From Bacteroidales bacterium (GTDB lineage: Bacteria > Bacteroidota > Bacteroidia > Bacteroidales > P3), in NCBI GenBank assembly GCA_031257915.1, contig JAIRNR010000011.1:1-46974 (forward strand): a stretch of 46,974 nucleotides of DNA, given 5' to 3'. Below are positions 8,741 to 19,248 of the stretch, piece by piece. The first letter of the stretch is position 1. Each line of letters starts with the position of its first letter. The notes under the pieces are model-generated. The model worked only from the letters and a program-made list of their open reading frames with translations. It was not told the origin of the DNA and ran no database searches. A program made the position numbers and the translations under genes.

Positions 8741-9370
8741 ATGTCCGGATTAATTGGAAAAAAAATCGGAATGACTAGCTTATGGGATGCCTCTGGTAAA
8801 AACGTACCATGCACAGTTATCGAAGCTGGTCCTTGCGTCGTCACGCAAGTTAGAACAATAGAGAAAGATGGATATGAAGCCATCCAACTTGCTTTTGGAG
8901 AACGGAAAGAAAAGAGAACGCCTAAGCCGTTACGCGGTCATTTTGCGAAAGCAAATACGACTCCCAAGCAAGTTGTAATGGAATTTTCACGTTTTGAGGA
9001 GGGGAGTAGAAAAAGTTTCGGTGAAACTCTTACGGCAAATGTTTTCAATGAGGGGGAATATGTTGATGTTACGGGAATAACAAAAGGTAAGGGTTTTCAA
9101 GGCGTTGTACGCCGTCATGGTTTTGGTGGCGTTGGTCAGAAAACGCATGGTCAGCATAATCGCCTTCGTGCGCCCGGTTCGGTCGGTGCATCCTCTTATC
9201 CGTCTCGTCTGTTTAAAGGTCTTCGTATGGCAGGTCAAACAGGCAATGTGAAGCGTAAGAGTTTAAATCTTCAAGTGCTTAAAGTTATTCCGGAAAAGAA
9301 TATCGTTGTCGTTAAGGGCTCTGTTCCAGGGTCAAGAGGTTCATATTTAAAATTAGAAAGATGGAGCTAA
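8741..9370 (+). CDS. rplC: 50S ribosomal protein L3
   Basis: The 209-residue L3 binds the 5' end of domain VI and reaches toward the peptidyl-transferase centre. The family block [21 protein letters not shown], with the Gln that is methylated in E. coli, is present. Its last codons overlap rplD by 10 nt, suggesting coupled translation. Confidence 0.97.
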   Translation: MSGLIGKKIGMTSLWDASGKNVPCTVIEAGPCVVTQVRTIEKDGYEAIQLAFGERKEKRTPKPLRGHFAKANTTPKQVVMEFSRFEEGSRKSFGETLTANVFNEGEYVDVTGITKGKGFQGVVRRHGFGGVGQKTHGQHNRLRAPGSVGASSYPSRLFKGLRMAGQTGNVKRKSLNLQVLKVIPEKNIVVVKGSVPGSRGSYLKLERWS

Positions 9371-9987
9371 AAGTATATAACATTGAAGGTAAAGAAACCG
9401 CAAAGAAGGTTGATGTAAGTGATGTGATTGCTTCTGCCAAACCGAACGACCATGCCATTTATCTGGCTGTAAAGCAGTATTTGGCTAATCAGCGTCAGGG
9501 AACACACAAGAGCAAGGAACGCTCCGAAGTATCGGGTTCTACGCGTAAACTCCGCAAGCAAAAAGGCGGTGGCGGTGCGCGTATCGGTGATATAAAATCT
9601 CCGCTTCTTGTCGGCGGCGGCAGAGTGTTTGGTCCTCGTCCGCGCGATTACAGTTTTAAGTTGAATAAAAAACTTAAACGGTTAGCCCGTCTTTCGGCTT
9701 TGTCATACAAACTGAAAGAAGACGGTTTTAAGGTTGTAGAAAGTTTCTCAATGGCAGCACCAAAGACAAAGGAAATGATTGCCATCTTGAAGAATCTTCA
9801 GTTGAGTGATAAAAAAACGTTGCTTGTTCTTGATGAGCCTAATCATAATATAGCATTATCGGCTCGCAATTTACAAAAGGTTGGCGTTATAAACATTGCA
9901 GACCTTAATACTTACGTAATTTTAAATGCAAACACACTTCTTTTTGCAGAAGGTGCGGTTGCCAAATTAAACGAAATCTACAGCTAA
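9361..9987 (+). CDS. rplD: 50S ribosomal protein L4
   Basis: The 208-residue L4 has the extended RNA-binding loop ([37 protein letters not shown], residues about 65-100) that lines the exit-tunnel constriction with L22. In E. coli L4 represses the S10 operon; whether it does here cannot be seen. ATG 9361 lies inside the end of rplC. Confidence 0.96.
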   Translation: MELKVYNIEGKETAKKVDVSDVIASAKPNDHAIYLAVKQYLANQRQGTHKSKERSEVSGSTRKLRKQKGGGGARIGDIKSPLLVGGGRVFGPRPRDYSFKLNKKLKRLARLSALSYKLKEDGFKVVESFSMAAPKTKEMIAILKNLQLSDKKTLLVLDEPNHNIALSARNLQKVGVINIADLNTYVILNANTLLFAEGAVAKLNEIYS

Positions 9988-9988
9988 T

Positions 9989-10282
9989 ATGAGCATCATT
10001 TTAAAACCAATAGTTACGGAAAAAATGACCAAAATTACCGAAAAGCTCGGTAGGGTAGGTTTTCTCGTAGATGTAACCGCAAATAAAATTGAGATTAAAA
10101 AAGCGGTAGAAGAAATGTATAACGTAAAAGTGCTTGATGTTAATACATTAAACCATGCAGGCAAAAGAAAATCACGTTATACGAAGAAAGCAGGATTTGT
10201 ACAGGGACGTACAAACGCAACTAAAAAAGCATTTATTACTCTTGCAAAGGGTGAAACAATTGACTTTTACAGCAGTATTTAA
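9989..10282 (+). CDS. rplW: 50S ribosomal protein L23
   Basis: The 97-residue L23 forms part of the tunnel-exit ring that docks trigger factor, SRP and SecY. The N-terminal ILKPIVTEKMT motif and the C-terminal KKAFITLAKGETIDFY are typical. It starts 2 nt after the end of rplD. Confidence 0.95.
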   Translation: MSIILKPIVTEKMTKITEKLGRVGFLVDVTANKIEIKKAVEEMYNVKVLDVNTLNHAGKRKSRYTKKAGFVQGRTNATKKAFITLAKGETIDFYSSI

Positions 10283-10303
10283 TAGATTAGATCAGGTACA
10301 GCA

Positions 10304-11128
10304 ATGGCACTAAAAAAATTAAAACCCACAACGCCCGGACAACGCTTTAAGAGCATAAGCACTTTTGAGGAGATTACGTGCAGTACTCCTGAAAAGAGTC
10401 TGCTCAAAACAATTAAAAAGAGCGGCGGTAGAAACAATCAGGGAAAAATGACTATGCGCTACATGGGCGGCGGTCATAAGCAACGCTATCGTATTATAGA
10501 TTTCAAACGTGACAAGGATAATATTCCTGCAACTGTTAAAACGATAGAGTATGACCCTAACCGCACAGCGCGTATTGCTCTGCTTGTTTATGCCGATGGT
10601 GAGAAACGTTATATTCCGGCACCAAAAGGTTTAAAAGTAGGTACGAAAGTGCTTTCCGGCAAAGGAGTCGCTCCGGAAGTAGGCAATGCCCTTTATATGA
10701 GTGAGATTCCCTTCGGAACACTTGTTCACAATATAGAACTTAATCCCGGTCAGGGTGCGAAAATGGCTCGCAGTGCGGGTACTTATGCGCAACTTATGTC
10801 GCGTGAAGATAAATATGCTATTGTAAAAATGCCTTCCGGCGAAACGAGGAAAATTCTTCAGGCATGCAAAGCCACTGTCGGTATTGTATCGAATGAAGAT
10901 CATAATTTGGAAAAAGACGGTAAGGCGGGCCGTAGCCGCTGGCAGGGTCGTCGTCCGCGTAACCGTGGTGTTGTTATGAATCCTGTTGACCATCCGATGG
11001 GTGGCGGAGAGGGTCGCGCAACCGGCGGACATCCGCGCTCACGCAAAGGTATTCCTGCGAAGGGTTATAAGACACGCCGTCTTAAAAATCCGACGAATCA
11101 GTTCATCATTGAAAGAAGAAAGAAATAA
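10304..11128 (+). CDS. rplB: 50S ribosomal protein L2
   Basis: The 274-residue L2 is needed for subunit joining and peptidyl transfer. The conserved His-containing loop near the centre is intact ([22 protein letters not shown], residues about 218-242), as is the basic C-terminus ([22 protein letters not shown]). The length matches the family norm. Confidence 0.98.
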   Translation: MALKKLKPTTPGQRFKSISTFEEITCSTPEKSLLKTIKKSGGRNNQGKMTMRYMGGGHKQRYRIIDFKRDKDNIPATVKTIEYDPNRTARIALLVYADGEKRYIPAPKGLKVGTKVLSGKGVAPEVGNALYMSEIPFGTLVHNIELNPGQGAKMARSAGTYAQLMSREDKYAIVKMPSGETRKILQACKATVGIVSNEDHNLEKDGKAGRSRWQGRRPRNRGVVMNPVDHPMGGGEGRATGGHPRSRKGIPAKGYKTRRLKNPTNQFIIERRKK

Positions 11129-11139
11129 TTTAGAATACT

Positions 11140-11418
11140 ATGAGTCGTTCAGCAAAAAAAGGACCTTATATTTATTACAAATTGGAGAAAAAAGTGCTTG
11201 CTGTTGCCGAAAGCAAGAAGAAAAGCACTATTAAGACATGGTCGAGAGCATCCATGATTTCTCCGGATTTTGTAGGGCTTACAATAGCAGTGCATAACGG
11301 AAATAAGTTTATTCCGGTGTACATTACCGAGAATATGGTAGGGCACAAGCTCGGAGAGTTCGCCCCAACCCGTATATTTAGAGGTCACGCAGGCAATAAG
11401 GATAAAGGAAAGAAGTAA
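11140..11418 (+). CDS. rpsS: 30S ribosomal protein S19
   Basis: The 92-residue S19 partners S13 in the 30S head. The core [31 protein letters not shown] and the GEFAPTR block near the C-terminus are clear. The sequence starts [19 protein letters not shown], as expected for the family. Confidence 0.96.
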   Translation: MSRSAKKGPYIYYKLEKKVLAVAESKKKSTIKTWSRASMISPDFVGLTIAVHNGNKFIPVYITENMVGHKLGEFAPTRIFRGHAGNKDKGKK

Positions 11419-11441
11419 CCTAACAGAACAACTATAAAGAT

Positions 11442-12041
11442 ATGGGTGCAAGAAAACATAGAATGGCGGAGAAAATAAAGGAGGCAAAGAAAACGCTTTA
11501 CGTTGCCAAACTGAAAAATAATCCCACTTCGCCGCGCAAGACACGTTACACCGCTGATTTAATACGTGGTATAGATGTGGATAAGGCATTGGCGATATTG
11601 AAATTTTCTCATAGAGAAGCCGCACCGAAATTGCATAAGCTTCTCCGTAGCGCAATTTCAAATTGGCAGAACAAGAATGAGGGCGTAAGAATGGAAGATG
11701 CCGGCTTGTATGTAAAAGAGATTTTTGTTGATGGTGGAACGCAACTCAAACGTTTGCGTACAGCACCTCAAGGCAGAGGTTATCGTATTCGTAAGCGTTC
11801 AAACCACGTAACTCTTATTCTCGGTTCACGCATTGCTTCTTCAGCGATACATGCTGTTCCGCAGACAGAGTCAGCTCAACAGGTGGAAGAAACAGATGTT
11901 GCAGCCGTAAAAAAGTCTGCCACAGTTAAGAAAGACACTGCCGCCACTAAAAAGACGACAGTAAATAAGAAACCGGTTGCAAAACCGACCACAAAAGCAA
12001 TGGCTACAGTAAAAACAACAAGAACAAAAAGGGGAGCATAA
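11442..12041 (+). CDS. rplV: 50S ribosomal protein L22 with a long basic C-terminal tail
   Basis: Residues 1-132 form a normal L22: the globular part, then the beta-hairpin region ending in [21 protein letters not shown], which reaches into the exit tunnel. Residues 133-199 are an added low-complexity tail rich in Lys, Thr, Ala and Val ([16 protein letters not shown], then repeated TTK/KP elements). Most bacterial L22 proteins are about 110-136 residues. The tail is in the same open frame with similar codon use and ends 19 nt before rpsC, so it is not a frameshift product. It would leave the ribosome surface close to the tunnel exit. Confidence 0.95.
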   Translation: MGARKHRMAEKIKEAKKTLYVAKLKNNPTSPRKTRYTADLIRGIDVDKALAILKFSHREAAPKLHKLLRSAISNWQNKNEGVRMEDAGLYVKEIFVDGGTQLKRLRTAPQGRGYRIRKRSNHVTLILGSRIASSAIHAVPQTESAQQVEETDVAAVKKSATVKKDTAATKKTTVNKKPVAKPTTKAMATVKTTRTKRGA

Positions 12042-12060
12042 TTTTTAATAACAAATTAAC

Positions 12061-12810
12061 ATGGGGCAAAAAACAAATCCTATAGGAAATCGTCTTGGAA
12101 TTATCAAGGGCTGGGATTCCAACTGGTACGGCGGACGTAATTTCGGAGACGACCTTGTTGAAGACAATAAAATCAGAAAGTATCTTAATACCCGCTGGTC
12201 AAAAGCAGGTATTTCAAAAATTCTCATTGAAAAGACACTTAAACTTGTTACAATTACTATTTTTACCGCACGTCCGGGTATTATTATCGGCAAGCAGGGA
12301 ATGGAAGTGGACAAGTTAAAAGAGGAATTAAAGAAGCTCACTCAGAAAGAGATTCAGCTCAACATAACGGAAGTTAAACGCCCCGAACTTGACGCGGTTC
12401 TTGTTGCCGGCTCCATTGCCCGCCAGCTTGAAGGACGTATTTCCTACCGCAAAGCAGCTAAAACGGCAATTTCTTCTGCAATGCGTATAGGCGCGGAAGG
12501 CATTAAAGTTCAGGTTTCAGGACGTTTGGGTGGAGCCGAAATTGCCCGTACGGAACATTTTAAGGAAGGGCGGACACCGCTTCATACCCTGCGTGCAGAT
12601 ATTGATTATGCACTTGCGGAAGCACATACGACATACGGATGTCTTGGCGTAAAAGTGTGGATTTGTCGGGGTATTGTATATGGCAAGCGCGATTTGATGA
12701 CTAATTATAGTGCTGCGTCAAAAGAAATATCGGGAGGCAGCGCATCTTCCCGTCCGGCTGGTTTTTCAGGCGGCAGACGCGGTGGTGAAAGAAGAAGAAA
12801 AAAAGCATAA
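12061..12810 (+). CDS. rpsC: 30S ribosomal protein S3
   Basis: The 249-residue S3 lines the mRNA entry channel. It has the KH domain with the GxxG-type loop ([18 protein letters not shown], residues about 60-80) and the C-terminal signature ([23 protein letters not shown]). The last 30 residues are Gly/Ser/Arg-rich and basic. Confidence 0.97.
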   Translation: MGQKTNPIGNRLGIIKGWDSNWYGGRNFGDDLVEDNKIRKYLNTRWSKAGISKILIEKTLKLVTITIFTARPGIIIGKQGMEVDKLKEELKKLTQKEIQLNITEVKRPELDAVLVAGSIARQLEGRISYRKAAKTAISSAMRIGAEGIKVQVSGRLGGAEIARTEHFKEGRTPLHTLRADIDYALAEAHTTYGCLGVKVWICRGIVYGKRDLMTNYSAASKEISGGSASSRPAGFSGGRRGGERRRKKA

Positions 12811-12828
12811 TATCAATTTTACAGCGAT

Positions 12829-13251
12829 ATGTTACAACCGAAAAAAACAAAGTTCAGAAAACAGCAGAAAGGCAAGATGAAAGGCAACACCAAACGTGGT
12901 GCTGAGATTGCTTTCGGTTCTTTTGGAATTAAAGCACTGGATTATACTCTGCTTACAGGTCGCCAAATAGAAGCGGCTCGTCAGGCAGTTACTCGTTATA
13001 TGAAACGTGAAGGGCAAATATGGATACGTGTTTTTCCCGACAAGCCGATAACGAAGAAACCGAATGAAGTTCGTATGGGTAAAGGTAAAGGTGCGCCGGA
13101 ATATTTTGTGGCACGTGTCTGTCCGGGCAGGATTCTTTTTGAAGCAGACGGTGTTTCGGAAGAAATTGCGAAAGAGGCACTCCGCTTGGCGGCTCAAAAA
13201 TTACCTATTCCCGTGAAATTTGTTGTTAGAAGAGATTACGTTCCGGAATAA
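12829..13251 (+). CDS. rplP: 50S ribosomal protein L16
   Basis: The 140-residue L16 helps position the acceptor ends of A- and P-site tRNA. Typical parts are the N-terminal [19 protein letters not shown] and the central [28 protein letters not shown]. The Arg that is hydroxylated in E. coli L16 falls in the motif around residue 82. Confidence 0.97.
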   Translation: MLQPKKTKFRKQQKGKMKGNTKRGAEIAFGSFGIKALDYTLLTGRQIEAARQAVTRYMKREGQIWIRVFPDKPITKKPNEVRMGKGKGAPEYFVARVCPGRILFEADGVSEEIAKEALRLAAQKLPIPVKFVVRRDYVPE

Positions 13252-13264
13252 AAATAAATACAGT

Positions 13265-13465
13265 ATGAAGACGAATTTTGTAGCAAAAGAAATGTCACTC
13301 ACAGAGTTAAAAGATAAGTTGTTGGTTGAGAGGGTAGAGTTTGACAAAATGCGGTTAGCACATGCGGTTTCTCCGATAGAGAATCCTCGCAAAATAACAG
13401 AACACAAAAAAAATATTGCTCGAATTCTCACCGAACTTCGTCGCAGAGAACTTGAAGTAAAATAA
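13265..13465 (+). CDS. rpmC: 50S ribosomal protein L29
   Basis: The 66-residue two-helix protein of the tunnel-exit ring contains the motif [26 protein letters not shown] 13265 is chosen; an upstream in-frame codon at 13220 would overlap rplP by about 30 nt and add non-homologous residues. Confidence 0.93.
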   Translation: MKTNFVAKEMSLTELKDKLLVERVEFDKMRLAHAVSPIENPRKITEHKKNIARILTELRRRELEVK

Positions 13466-13475
13466 GTGTTGCAAT

Positions 13476-13730
13476 ATGGAAAGAAATTTAAGAAAAGAAA
13501 GAACAGGCGTTGTCACCAGCAACAAAATGCAGAAAACCATCACCGTAATGGTAGAACGCAAGACAAAACACCCTATTTACGGTAAGTTTGTAAAAAAATC
13601 AACTAAGTTCAAGGCACATGATGAAAAGAATGAATGTAATCCGGGTGATGTAGTTCGCATTATGGAAACACGTCCTTTGAGTAAAGATAAATGCTGGAGA
13701 TTAGTTGAAATTATTGAAAGAGCAAAATAA
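13476..13730 (+). CDS. rpsQ: 30S ribosomal protein S17
   Basis: The 84-residue OB-fold protein is an early 30S assembly factor. The conserved [25 protein letters not shown] start and the [24 protein letters not shown] end are present. rplN follows after 3 nt. Confidence 0.97.
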   Translation: MERNLRKERTGVVTSNKMQKTITVMVERKTKHPIYGKFVKKSTKFKAHDEKNECNPGDVVRIMETRPLSKDKCWRLVEIIERAK

Positions 13731-13733
13731 GTT

Positions 13734-14102
13734 ATGGTACAGCAAGAAACAAGATTAAGTGTGGCCGACAACAGCGGGGCAAAATCTGTTCTCTGTATTC
13801 GCGTATTAGGCGGTACAAAGAGGAGATATGCAAGTGTTGGCGATAAGATCATAGTGGCTATTAAAGACGCCATTCCTTCCGGTTCCGTAAAAAAAGGAAC
13901 AGTATCAAAGGCAGTTGTTGTTAGAACGAAAAAGGAAGTTCGCCGTATGGACGGTTCTTATATTCGTTTCGACGATAATGCAGTTGTACTGCTTACGCCC
14001 GCCGATGAATTGAGAGGCACTCGTATTTTTGGTCCGGTTGCCAGAGAATTGCGCGAAAAGCAATTTATGAAAATTGTTTCATTAGCACCTGAAGTGCTGT
14101 AA
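13734..14102 (+). CDS. rplN: 50S ribosomal protein L14
   Basis: The 122-residue L14 forms inter-subunit bridges and is the docking site for the silencing factor RsfS. The start [19 protein letters not shown] and the end [23 protein letters not shown] match the family over its full length. Confidence 0.98.
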   Translation: MVQQETRLSVADNSGAKSVLCIRVLGGTKRRYASVGDKIIVAIKDAIPSGSVKKGTVSKAVVVRTKKEVRRMDGSYIRFDDNAVVLLTPADELRGTRIFGPVARELREKQFMKIVSLAPEVL

Positions 14103-14116
14103 AAGTGAATAATATT

Positions 14117-14431
14117 ATGAAATTTCACGTAAAAAAGGGAGATATTGTAAAAGTTCTTGCCGGTGACGACAAAGGCAGGCAGGGTAAAATTCTCTTTGTT
14201 GATACAAAGAAATCACGTGCGACTGTTGAAGGTGTCAATCTTGTGTCAAAGCATACGAAGCCGAACACAAAAAATCCGCAAGGTGGTATTATAAAGAAAG
14301 AATCCTCCATTCATATTTCCAATCTTATGGTTGTGAGCGGTGGAGTTGCAACGAAAACAGGTCGCAGGCGCGACGAAAAAACTAATAAATTAGTACGTTA
14401 TTCTAAGAAATCAGGGGAGGTAATAAAGTAA
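14117..14431 (+). CDS. rplX: 50S ribosomal protein L24
   Basis: The 104-residue L24 has the KOW motif near its N-terminus ([21 protein letters not shown]) and initiates 50S assembly. ATG 14117 gives the expected MKFHVKKGD start. A GTG four codons upstream (14105) is possible but would add MNNI, which I do not expect in the family. The stop is one base from the rplE start. Confidence 0.93.
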   Translation: MKFHVKKGDIVKVLAGDDKGRQGKILFVDTKKSRATVEGVNLVSKHTKPNTKNPQGGIIKKESSIHISNLMVVSGGVATKTGRRRDEKTNKLVRYSKKSGEVIK

Positions 14432-14432
14432 T

Positions 14433-14987
14433 ATGAAATATATTCCACGATTAAAGGAAAAGTACAATAAGGAAATTGTACCCTCATTGCAGAAAGAGTT
14501 CTCATACACCTCCGTTATGCAAGTGCCGCGACTGACGAAAATATGTCTTAATCAGGGTTTAGGCTCTGCTATCGCCGATAAGAAACTTATCGATTCCGGC
14601 ATAGAGGAAATGTCTGCTATATGCGGTCAGCGTGCGGTTGCGACAAAATCAAAAAAGGATATTTCAAATTTTAAAGTTCGTAAGGGAATGCCCATCGGTG
14701 TTCGCGTAACTTTGAGAGGAAATAGAATGTACGAATTTCTTGATCGCCTTATTGCTGTAGCAATACCGCGTGTCAGAGATTTCAAAGGTGTTCCCGATAA
14801 AGGACTTGACGGCAGAGGGAACTTTTCGTTCGGTGTTACGGAACAGATTATATTTCCCGAAATTGATATTGACAAGATCAATAAAATAAACGGATTAGAT
14901 ATAACTTTTGTAACAACGGCAAAGACCGATAGAGAAGCACACAGTTTATTAAAGAGTTTTGGTATTCCATTTCAGAAAAATAATTAA
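14433..14987 (+). CDS. rplE: 50S ribosomal protein L5
   Basis: The 184-residue L5 binds 5S rRNA with L18 and contacts the P-site tRNA. The signature [11 protein letters not shown] and the block [29 protein letters not shown] are evident, and the C-terminal [20 protein letters not shown] fits. Length matches the family. Confidence 0.97.
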   Translation: MKYIPRLKEKYNKEIVPSLQKEFSYTSVMQVPRLTKICLNQGLGSAIADKKLIDSGIEEMSAICGQRAVATKSKKDISNFKVRKGMPIGVRVTLRGNRMYEFLDRLIAVAIPRVRDFKGVPDKGLDGRGNFSFGVTEQIIFPEIDIDKINKINGLDITFVTTAKTDREAHSLLKSFGIPFQKNN

Positions 14988-14992
14988 GAAAT

Positions 14993-15298
14993 ATGGCAAA
15001 AGAATCAATGAAAGCTCGTGAGGTAAAAAGAAAACGCCTCGTTGAAAAATATGCAGCCAAAAGGATGGCATTAAAGGAGCAAGCGAAAAAGGAAGCACTT
15101 TCCGACGATAACAGTTACAGTGCGTGGAAAGAATTTCAAAAAATTCCCAAAAACGCTTCGCCGTGCCGTTTACATAATCGTTGCAAATTGACAGGACGTC
15201 CGAAAGGCTACATGAGAACATTTGGTATTTCCCGCATCAATTTTCGTGAAATGGCTGTACAGGGACTTATTCCGGGGGTAAAAAAAGCAAGTTGGTAA
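14993..15298 (+). CDS. rpsN: 30S ribosomal protein S14, zinc-free form
   Basis: The 101-residue S14 is the long form, as in E. coli, without the four-Cys zinc site of the short form. The C-terminal half [35 protein letters not shown] is diagnostic. It follows rplE after 5 nt. Confidence 0.97.
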   Translation: MAKESMKAREVKRKRLVEKYAAKRMALKEQAKKEALSDDNSYSAWKEFQKIPKNASPCRLHNRCKLTGRPKGYMRTFGISRINFREMAVQGLIPGVKKASW

Positions 15299-15319
15299 TA
15301 AAATAAAGAAGAAGTTGTT

Positions 15320-15715
15320 ATGATAACAGATCCCATTGCAGATTTCCTGACTCGTATCAGGAATGCCAATACGGCAAAACATAAAATGGTAGAAGTTCCT
15401 GCTTCAAAAATGAAGTTGGCTATTGCTAATATTCTTTTTGAACAGGGATATATCGTAAATTACAAATTTGAAGAAGGTATCAAGCCGACTTTAAAGATTG
15501 CGTTGAAATATCACCCCAAAACAAAAATGCCTGCTATTTCCACCATCACACGTATAAGCAAGCCGGGTTTGCGGCAGTATGCCGATTCGGAAAATTTGCC
15601 GCGTGTAATGAATGGTTTGGGCATAGCAATCATTTCCACTTCCAAAGGTGTTATAACCGACAAGGAAGCACGTGCGCAAGGTATAGGCGGCGAAGTAATT
15701 TGTTATGTCAGTTAA
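15320..15715 (+). CDS. rpsH: 30S ribosomal protein S8
   Basis: The 131-residue S8 binds the central domain of 16S rRNA; in E. coli it also represses the spc operon. The start ([20 protein letters not shown]) and the C-terminal [30 protein letters not shown] are typical. Confidence 0.97.
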   Translation: MITDPIADFLTRIRNANTAKHKMVEVPASKMKLAIANILFEQGYIVNYKFEEGIKPTLKIALKYHPKTKMPAISTITRISKPGLRQYADSENLPRVMNGLGIAIISTSKGVITDKEARAQGIGGEVICYVS

Positions 15716-15736
15716 TTAAGATAAATAAAAAGCATT

Positions 15737-16294
15737 ATGTCAAGAATCGGTAAAGCTCCAATTTCATTACCTTCCGGTGTTACGGTATCGGTTGCAGCCG
15801 ATAATGGAGTTACGGTAAAAGGTCCGAAAGGCGAACTTTTTCGTCAGGTGGATCCCGAAATAAAGATTAACGTTCAGGGTGATGTTCTTACGGTAGAGCG
15901 TCATTCGGATGAAAAACGCCAAAAAGCACTTCATGGTTTATATCGTGCATTGCTCTTTAATATGGTAACAGGCGTATCGCAGGGATATACAAAAACGCTG
16001 GAAATAGTAGGTGTTGGTTATAAAGTCACTGTAAATGGACAATTGCTTGATTTGTCACTTGGCTTTTCGCACAATCTCTTTATAGAATTACCTAAGGAGA
16101 TAAAAGCGGAAGCAACGGCAGAGAAAGGTAAAAATCCGACTTTAACATTGACTTCTCATGATAAAGAACTGCTCGGAATGGTAATTGCAAAAATTCGCTC
16201 TTACCGTAAACCTGAGCCGTATAAAGGAAAAGGTATCAGGTTCCAGGGTGAAGTACTGCGCCGCAAAGCAGGTAAATCGGCAAGTTCCAAGTAA
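15737..16294 (+). CDS. rplF: 50S ribosomal protein L6
   Basis: The 185-residue protein has the family's two related domains. It begins MSRIGKAPISLPSGV, and the C-terminal signature PEPYKGKGIRFQGEVLRRKAGKS is intact. L6 sits near the sarcin-ricin loop and supports factor binding. Confidence 0.97.
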   Translation: MSRIGKAPISLPSGVTVSVAADNGVTVKGPKGELFRQVDPEIKINVQGDVLTVERHSDEKRQKALHGLYRALLFNMVTGVSQGYTKTLEIVGVGYKVTVNGQLLDLSLGFSHNLFIELPKEIKAEATAEKGKNPTLTLTSHDKELLGMVIAKIRSYRKPEPYKGKGIRFQGEVLRRKAGKSASSK

Positions 16295-16316
16295 TAAAGT
16301 AATAAATTAAAGCAAT

Positions 16317-16664
16317 ATGGCTATCAGTAAACAATACCGTAGAGAACGTATAAAAATGCGTATTCGCAAAAAAGATACGGGTCTTTTACCCCGACTAAGT
16401 GTGTTCAGGAGTAATAAAGAGATTTATGCACAAATCATAAATGACTCGGAAAAAAAGACATTGGTTGTTGCATCCTCTAAGGAAAAGACATTTGAGGCGT
16501 CCGGCACGAAAACGGAAAAGGCAAAAGCAGTAGGAACAATTCTTGCCGAGCGTGCAAAAGAAGCAAAGATAGGGCAAGTATTTTTTGACAGAAACGGTTA
16601 TTTGTATCATGGACGTGTAAAGGCACTTGCCGATGCCGCCAGAGAAGCAGGGTTAATATTCTAA
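16317..16664 (+). CDS. rplR: 50S ribosomal protein L18
   Basis: The 115-residue L18 carries 5S rRNA into the large subunit with L5. Expected blocks are [29 protein letters not shown] and [28 protein letters not shown] at the C-terminus. Confidence 0.97.
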   Translation: MAISKQYRRERIKMRIRKKDTGLLPRLSVFRSNKEIYAQIINDSEKKTLVVASSKEKTFEASGTKTEKAKAVGTILAERAKEAKIGQVFFDRNGYLYHGRVKALADAAREAGLIF

Positions 16665-16677
16665 TTTCAGAAAAAGT

Positions 16678-17196
16678 ATGACAGACGCAAACGTAAAAAG
16701 AGTTAAGTCCACCGAAATTGAATTTCAAGACAAATTAGTACACGTAAATCGTGTTACAAAAGTAACAAAAGGTGGTCGTACATTCAGTTTTTCTGCAATA
16801 GTTGTTGTAGGCAACGGTAATGGTGTTGTTGGCTACGGACTTGGCAAAGCAAAAGAAGTTCAGGCAGCCATTCAGAAGGGTATTGACGACGCAAAGAAAA
16901 ATCTTATAAAAGTTCCTGTATTAAAGGGTACTTTGGTGCATGAGCAGTATGGAAAGTATAGCGGTGCTGTTGTTTTTCTTAAACCCGCTTCCCCGGGTAC
17001 AGGTGTTATTGCAGGCGGTGCTATGCGTGCTGTGCTTGAAAGCGTAGGTGTAAAGGACGTTCTTGCAAAATCCAAAGGGTCTTCAAATCCGCATTCCGTT
17101 GTTAAAGCGACGATAGATGCCCTTTTGAAAATGAAAGATGCTTATACTGTGGCGCAGTTGCGCGGTATTGAATTAAAGAAAGTGTTTAACGGATAA
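16678..17196 (+). CDS. rpsE: 30S ribosomal protein S5
   Basis: The 172-residue S5 is involved in decoding accuracy and mRNA unwinding at the entry channel. The double-stranded-RNA-binding-like N-terminal domain ([30 protein letters not shown]) and the C-terminal [26 protein letters not shown] block are present. Confidence 0.97.
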   Translation: MTDANVKRVKSTEIEFQDKLVHVNRVTKVTKGGRTFSFSAIVVVGNGNGVVGYGLGKAKEVQAAIQKGIDDAKKNLIKVPVLKGTLVHEQYGKYSGAVVFLKPASPGTGVIAGGAMRAVLESVGVKDVLAKSKGSSNPHSVVKATIDALLKMKDAYTVAQLRGIELKKVFNG

Positions 17197-17208
17197 TTTT
17201 TGCAGAAG

Positions 17209-17388
17209 ATGAGCAAAGTAAAGGTAACACAGATAAAAAGTGCCATTGACAGAACGATGCGTCAAAAAAGAACGCTCGAAGCACTTAAACTCGGACGAAT
17301 AGGAAAATATGCCGAATTTGAAAGCAATCCGGCTATTGAAGGTATGATTACGAAAGTAAGCCACCTGATTAAAGTGGAAAGAGATTAA
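17209..17388 (+). CDS. rpmD: 50S ribosomal protein L30
   Basis: The 59-residue L30 has the small ferredoxin-like fold sequence KVTQIKSAIDRTMRQKRTLEALKLGRIGK. ATG 17209 is preferred; an in-frame TTG at 17200 would only add MQK and is not needed. Confidence 0.93.
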   Translation: MSKVKVTQIKSAIDRTMRQKRTLEALKLGRIGKYAEFESNPAIEGMITKVSHLIKVERD

Positions 17389-17413
17389 AATATTGTTAAT
17401 AAATGTTGTTAAT

Positions 17414-17881
17414 ATGAACTTATCAAATCTAAAACCGGCAAGAGGGTCAGTACGCACAAACAAGCGTGTAGGGCGCGGCTATGGCTCAGGCAATGGCAAA
17501 ACGGCAGGAAGAGGTATGAATGGTGCGCGTTCCCGTGCCGGCTATAGCAAAAAAATAGGATTTGAGGGCGGTCAAATGCCTCTCTACAGAAGAATACCCA
17601 AATTTGGTTTTAAAAATCGTTCAAGAGTAGAGTATAGTGCTATAAATCTTGACACACTTGAAAAACTTTCAAAAGAGAAAGGTATTACGGAGTTTAATTT
17701 AACTGTTTTGGCAGAACACGGCTTAGTATCCTCAAAGGATTTGGTAAAAATTCTTGGTCGCGGGGAGATTAGCGGTGCTTTAAAAGTGGAAGCACATGCG
17801 TTTTCTGCGAAAGCAAAAGAAATAATTGAATCAAAAGGTGGTTCGGTAAGCATTTCGGGTGCCGTTTCCGCAAAAGAATAA
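17414..17881 (+). CDS. rplO: 50S ribosomal protein L15
   Basis: The 155-residue L15 begins MNLSNLKPARGSVRTNKRVGRG, then the Gly-rich GSGNGKTAGRGMNGARSRAG and the FEGGQMPLYRRIPKFGF block typical of the family. ATG 17414 fits this start; an upstream in-frame TTG (17393) would add seven residues (MLINVVN) I would not expect. secY follows after 17 nt. Confidence 0.96.
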   Translation: MNLSNLKPARGSVRTNKRVGRGYGSGNGKTAGRGMNGARSRAGYSKKIGFEGGQMPLYRRIPKFGFKNRSRVEYSAINLDTLEKLSKEKGITEFNLTVLAEHGLVSSKDLVKILGRGEISGALKVEAHAFSAKAKEIIESKGGSVSISGAVSAKE

Positions 17882-17898
17882 CAAAAAAAGATAGATAT

Positions 17899-19239
17899 AT
17901 GAAGCGGTTTATTGAAACAATAAAGAATATTTTCAAGATAGAGGAATTGCGTAAGCGAATTCTTTACACACTTGGTATAATCGTCATATATCGTGTTGGC
18001 TCTTTTATTGTATTGCCCGGTGTTGACCCGACTCAACTTGGTGCGTTGCAAAGTCAGGCGAGCGATGGTCTTCTCGGGCTTTTAAATATGTTCTCGGGCG
18101 GTGCTTTTTCCAATGCGTCAATATTTGCTTTGGGTATAATGCCGTATATTTCTGCTTCTATTATTATCCAGCTTTTTGGAATGGCGATACCGTACTTCCA
18201 AAAAATGCAGAAAGAAGGCGAGAGCGGGCGCAGAAAACTGAACCAGATAACGCGAGTTTTAACGATTGCCGTTACTGCATTGCAAGCACCTGCATACCTT
18301 TCCAACGTTTCGGGACAGTTGCCCCCAGAGGCGTTTGTTCCGTTTAATGGCGATTATCCGGGTATGTTTTTCTGGATTACTTCTTCGGTGCTTTTAACGG
18401 CAGGTACGCTGTTTGTGATGTGGCTCGGCGAGCGCATCACCGATAATGGTATAGGTAACGGTATTTCGCTTATAATCATGATTGGTATTATTGCACGGTT
18501 GCCCTTTGCGCTCTTTGGCGAATTTATTTCGCGTTTGGAACAGGGCGGCGGACTTGTGGTATTTGTACTTGAACTTGTGATATTGCTTGTTGTTATTCTG
18601 CTATGTATCCTGCTTGTTCAGGGGACGCGCCGAATACCGGTACAGTATGCAAAGCGTATTGTTGGTAATAAGCAATACGGCGGTGGTCGTCAATATTTGC
18701 CTATCAAAGTTAATTCGGCAGGTGTTATGCCTATTATTTTCGCACAGGCACTTATGTTTATTCCTGTAACTGTGGCGAGTTTTGCTTCGCCTGAAAGTGT
18801 TGGAAGCGGGTTTTGGCGAGCTCTTATGGATTTTGACAGTTTTTGGTATAATTTTATATTTGCTATGCTCATTATGGCGTTTACGTATTTTTACACCGCT
18901 ATCACAATGAATTCACAGCAAATTTCGGAAGATTTAAAGAAGAACGGCGGTTTTATTCCGGGTGTTAAACCGGGCAAAAAAACGGCAGAGTTTATAGATG
19001 AAGTAATTTCACGTATCACGCTTCCCGGCTCAATATTTTTGGCTTTCGTTGCCGTTATGCCTTCTATCGTGCGTCTTTTTGGCGTAAGTACGCAGTTTGC
19101 CCAGTTTTTTGGCGGTACATCGCTGCTTATTTTAGTCGGCGTGGTGCTTGATACGTTGCAACAGATAGAAAGTCACTTGCTTATGCGCCACTACGACGGT
19201 TTGACAAAATCCGGACGTATAAAAGGCCGTAATTCGTAA
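17899..19239 (+). CDS. secY: Protein translocase subunit SecY
   Basis: The 446-residue membrane protein forms the Sec export channel with SecE and SecG. About ten hydrophobic segments are visible. Signature parts are the first segment and plug region (GSFIVLPGVDPTQLG), GIMPYISASIIIQL in segment 2, and the cytoplasmic loop with GNKQYGGGRQYLPIKVNSAGVMPIIFA. The LKKNGGFIPGVKPG block lies before segment 9. Placement between rplO and map is conserved in many bacteria; adk, which sits here in Gram-positives, is elsewhere in this window (41067). Confidence 0.97.
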   Translation: MKRFIETIKNIFKIEELRKRILYTLGIIVIYRVGSFIVLPGVDPTQLGALQSQASDGLLGLLNMFSGGAFSNASIFALGIMPYISASIIIQLFGMAIPYFQKMQKEGESGRRKLNQITRVLTIAVTALQAPAYLSNVSGQLPPEAFVPFNGDYPGMFFWITSSVLLTAGTLFVMWLGERITDNGIGNGISLIIMIGIIARLPFALFGEFISRLEQGGGLVVFVLELVILLVVILLCILLVQGTRRIPVQYAKRIVGNKQYGGGRQYLPIKVNSAGVMPIIFAQALMFIPVTVASFASPESVGSGFWRALMDFDSFWYNFIFAMLIMAFTYFYTAITMNSQQISEDLKKNGGFIPGVKPGKKTAEFIDEVISRITLPGSIFLAFVAVMPSIVRLFGVSTQFAQFFGGTSLLILVGVVLDTLQQIESHLLMRHYDGLTKSGRIKGRNS

Positions 19240-19248
19240 GGATTGGTT

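Noticed and set aside
11149-11661. 170-residue reverse frame across rpsS and rplV
   Set aside because: Antisense to two certain ribosomal protein genes, with no recognisable motif.
13220-13264. Upstream extension of L29 from 13220
   Set aside because: It would overlap the end of rplP and add residues unlike the family; ATG 13265 gives the expected protein.
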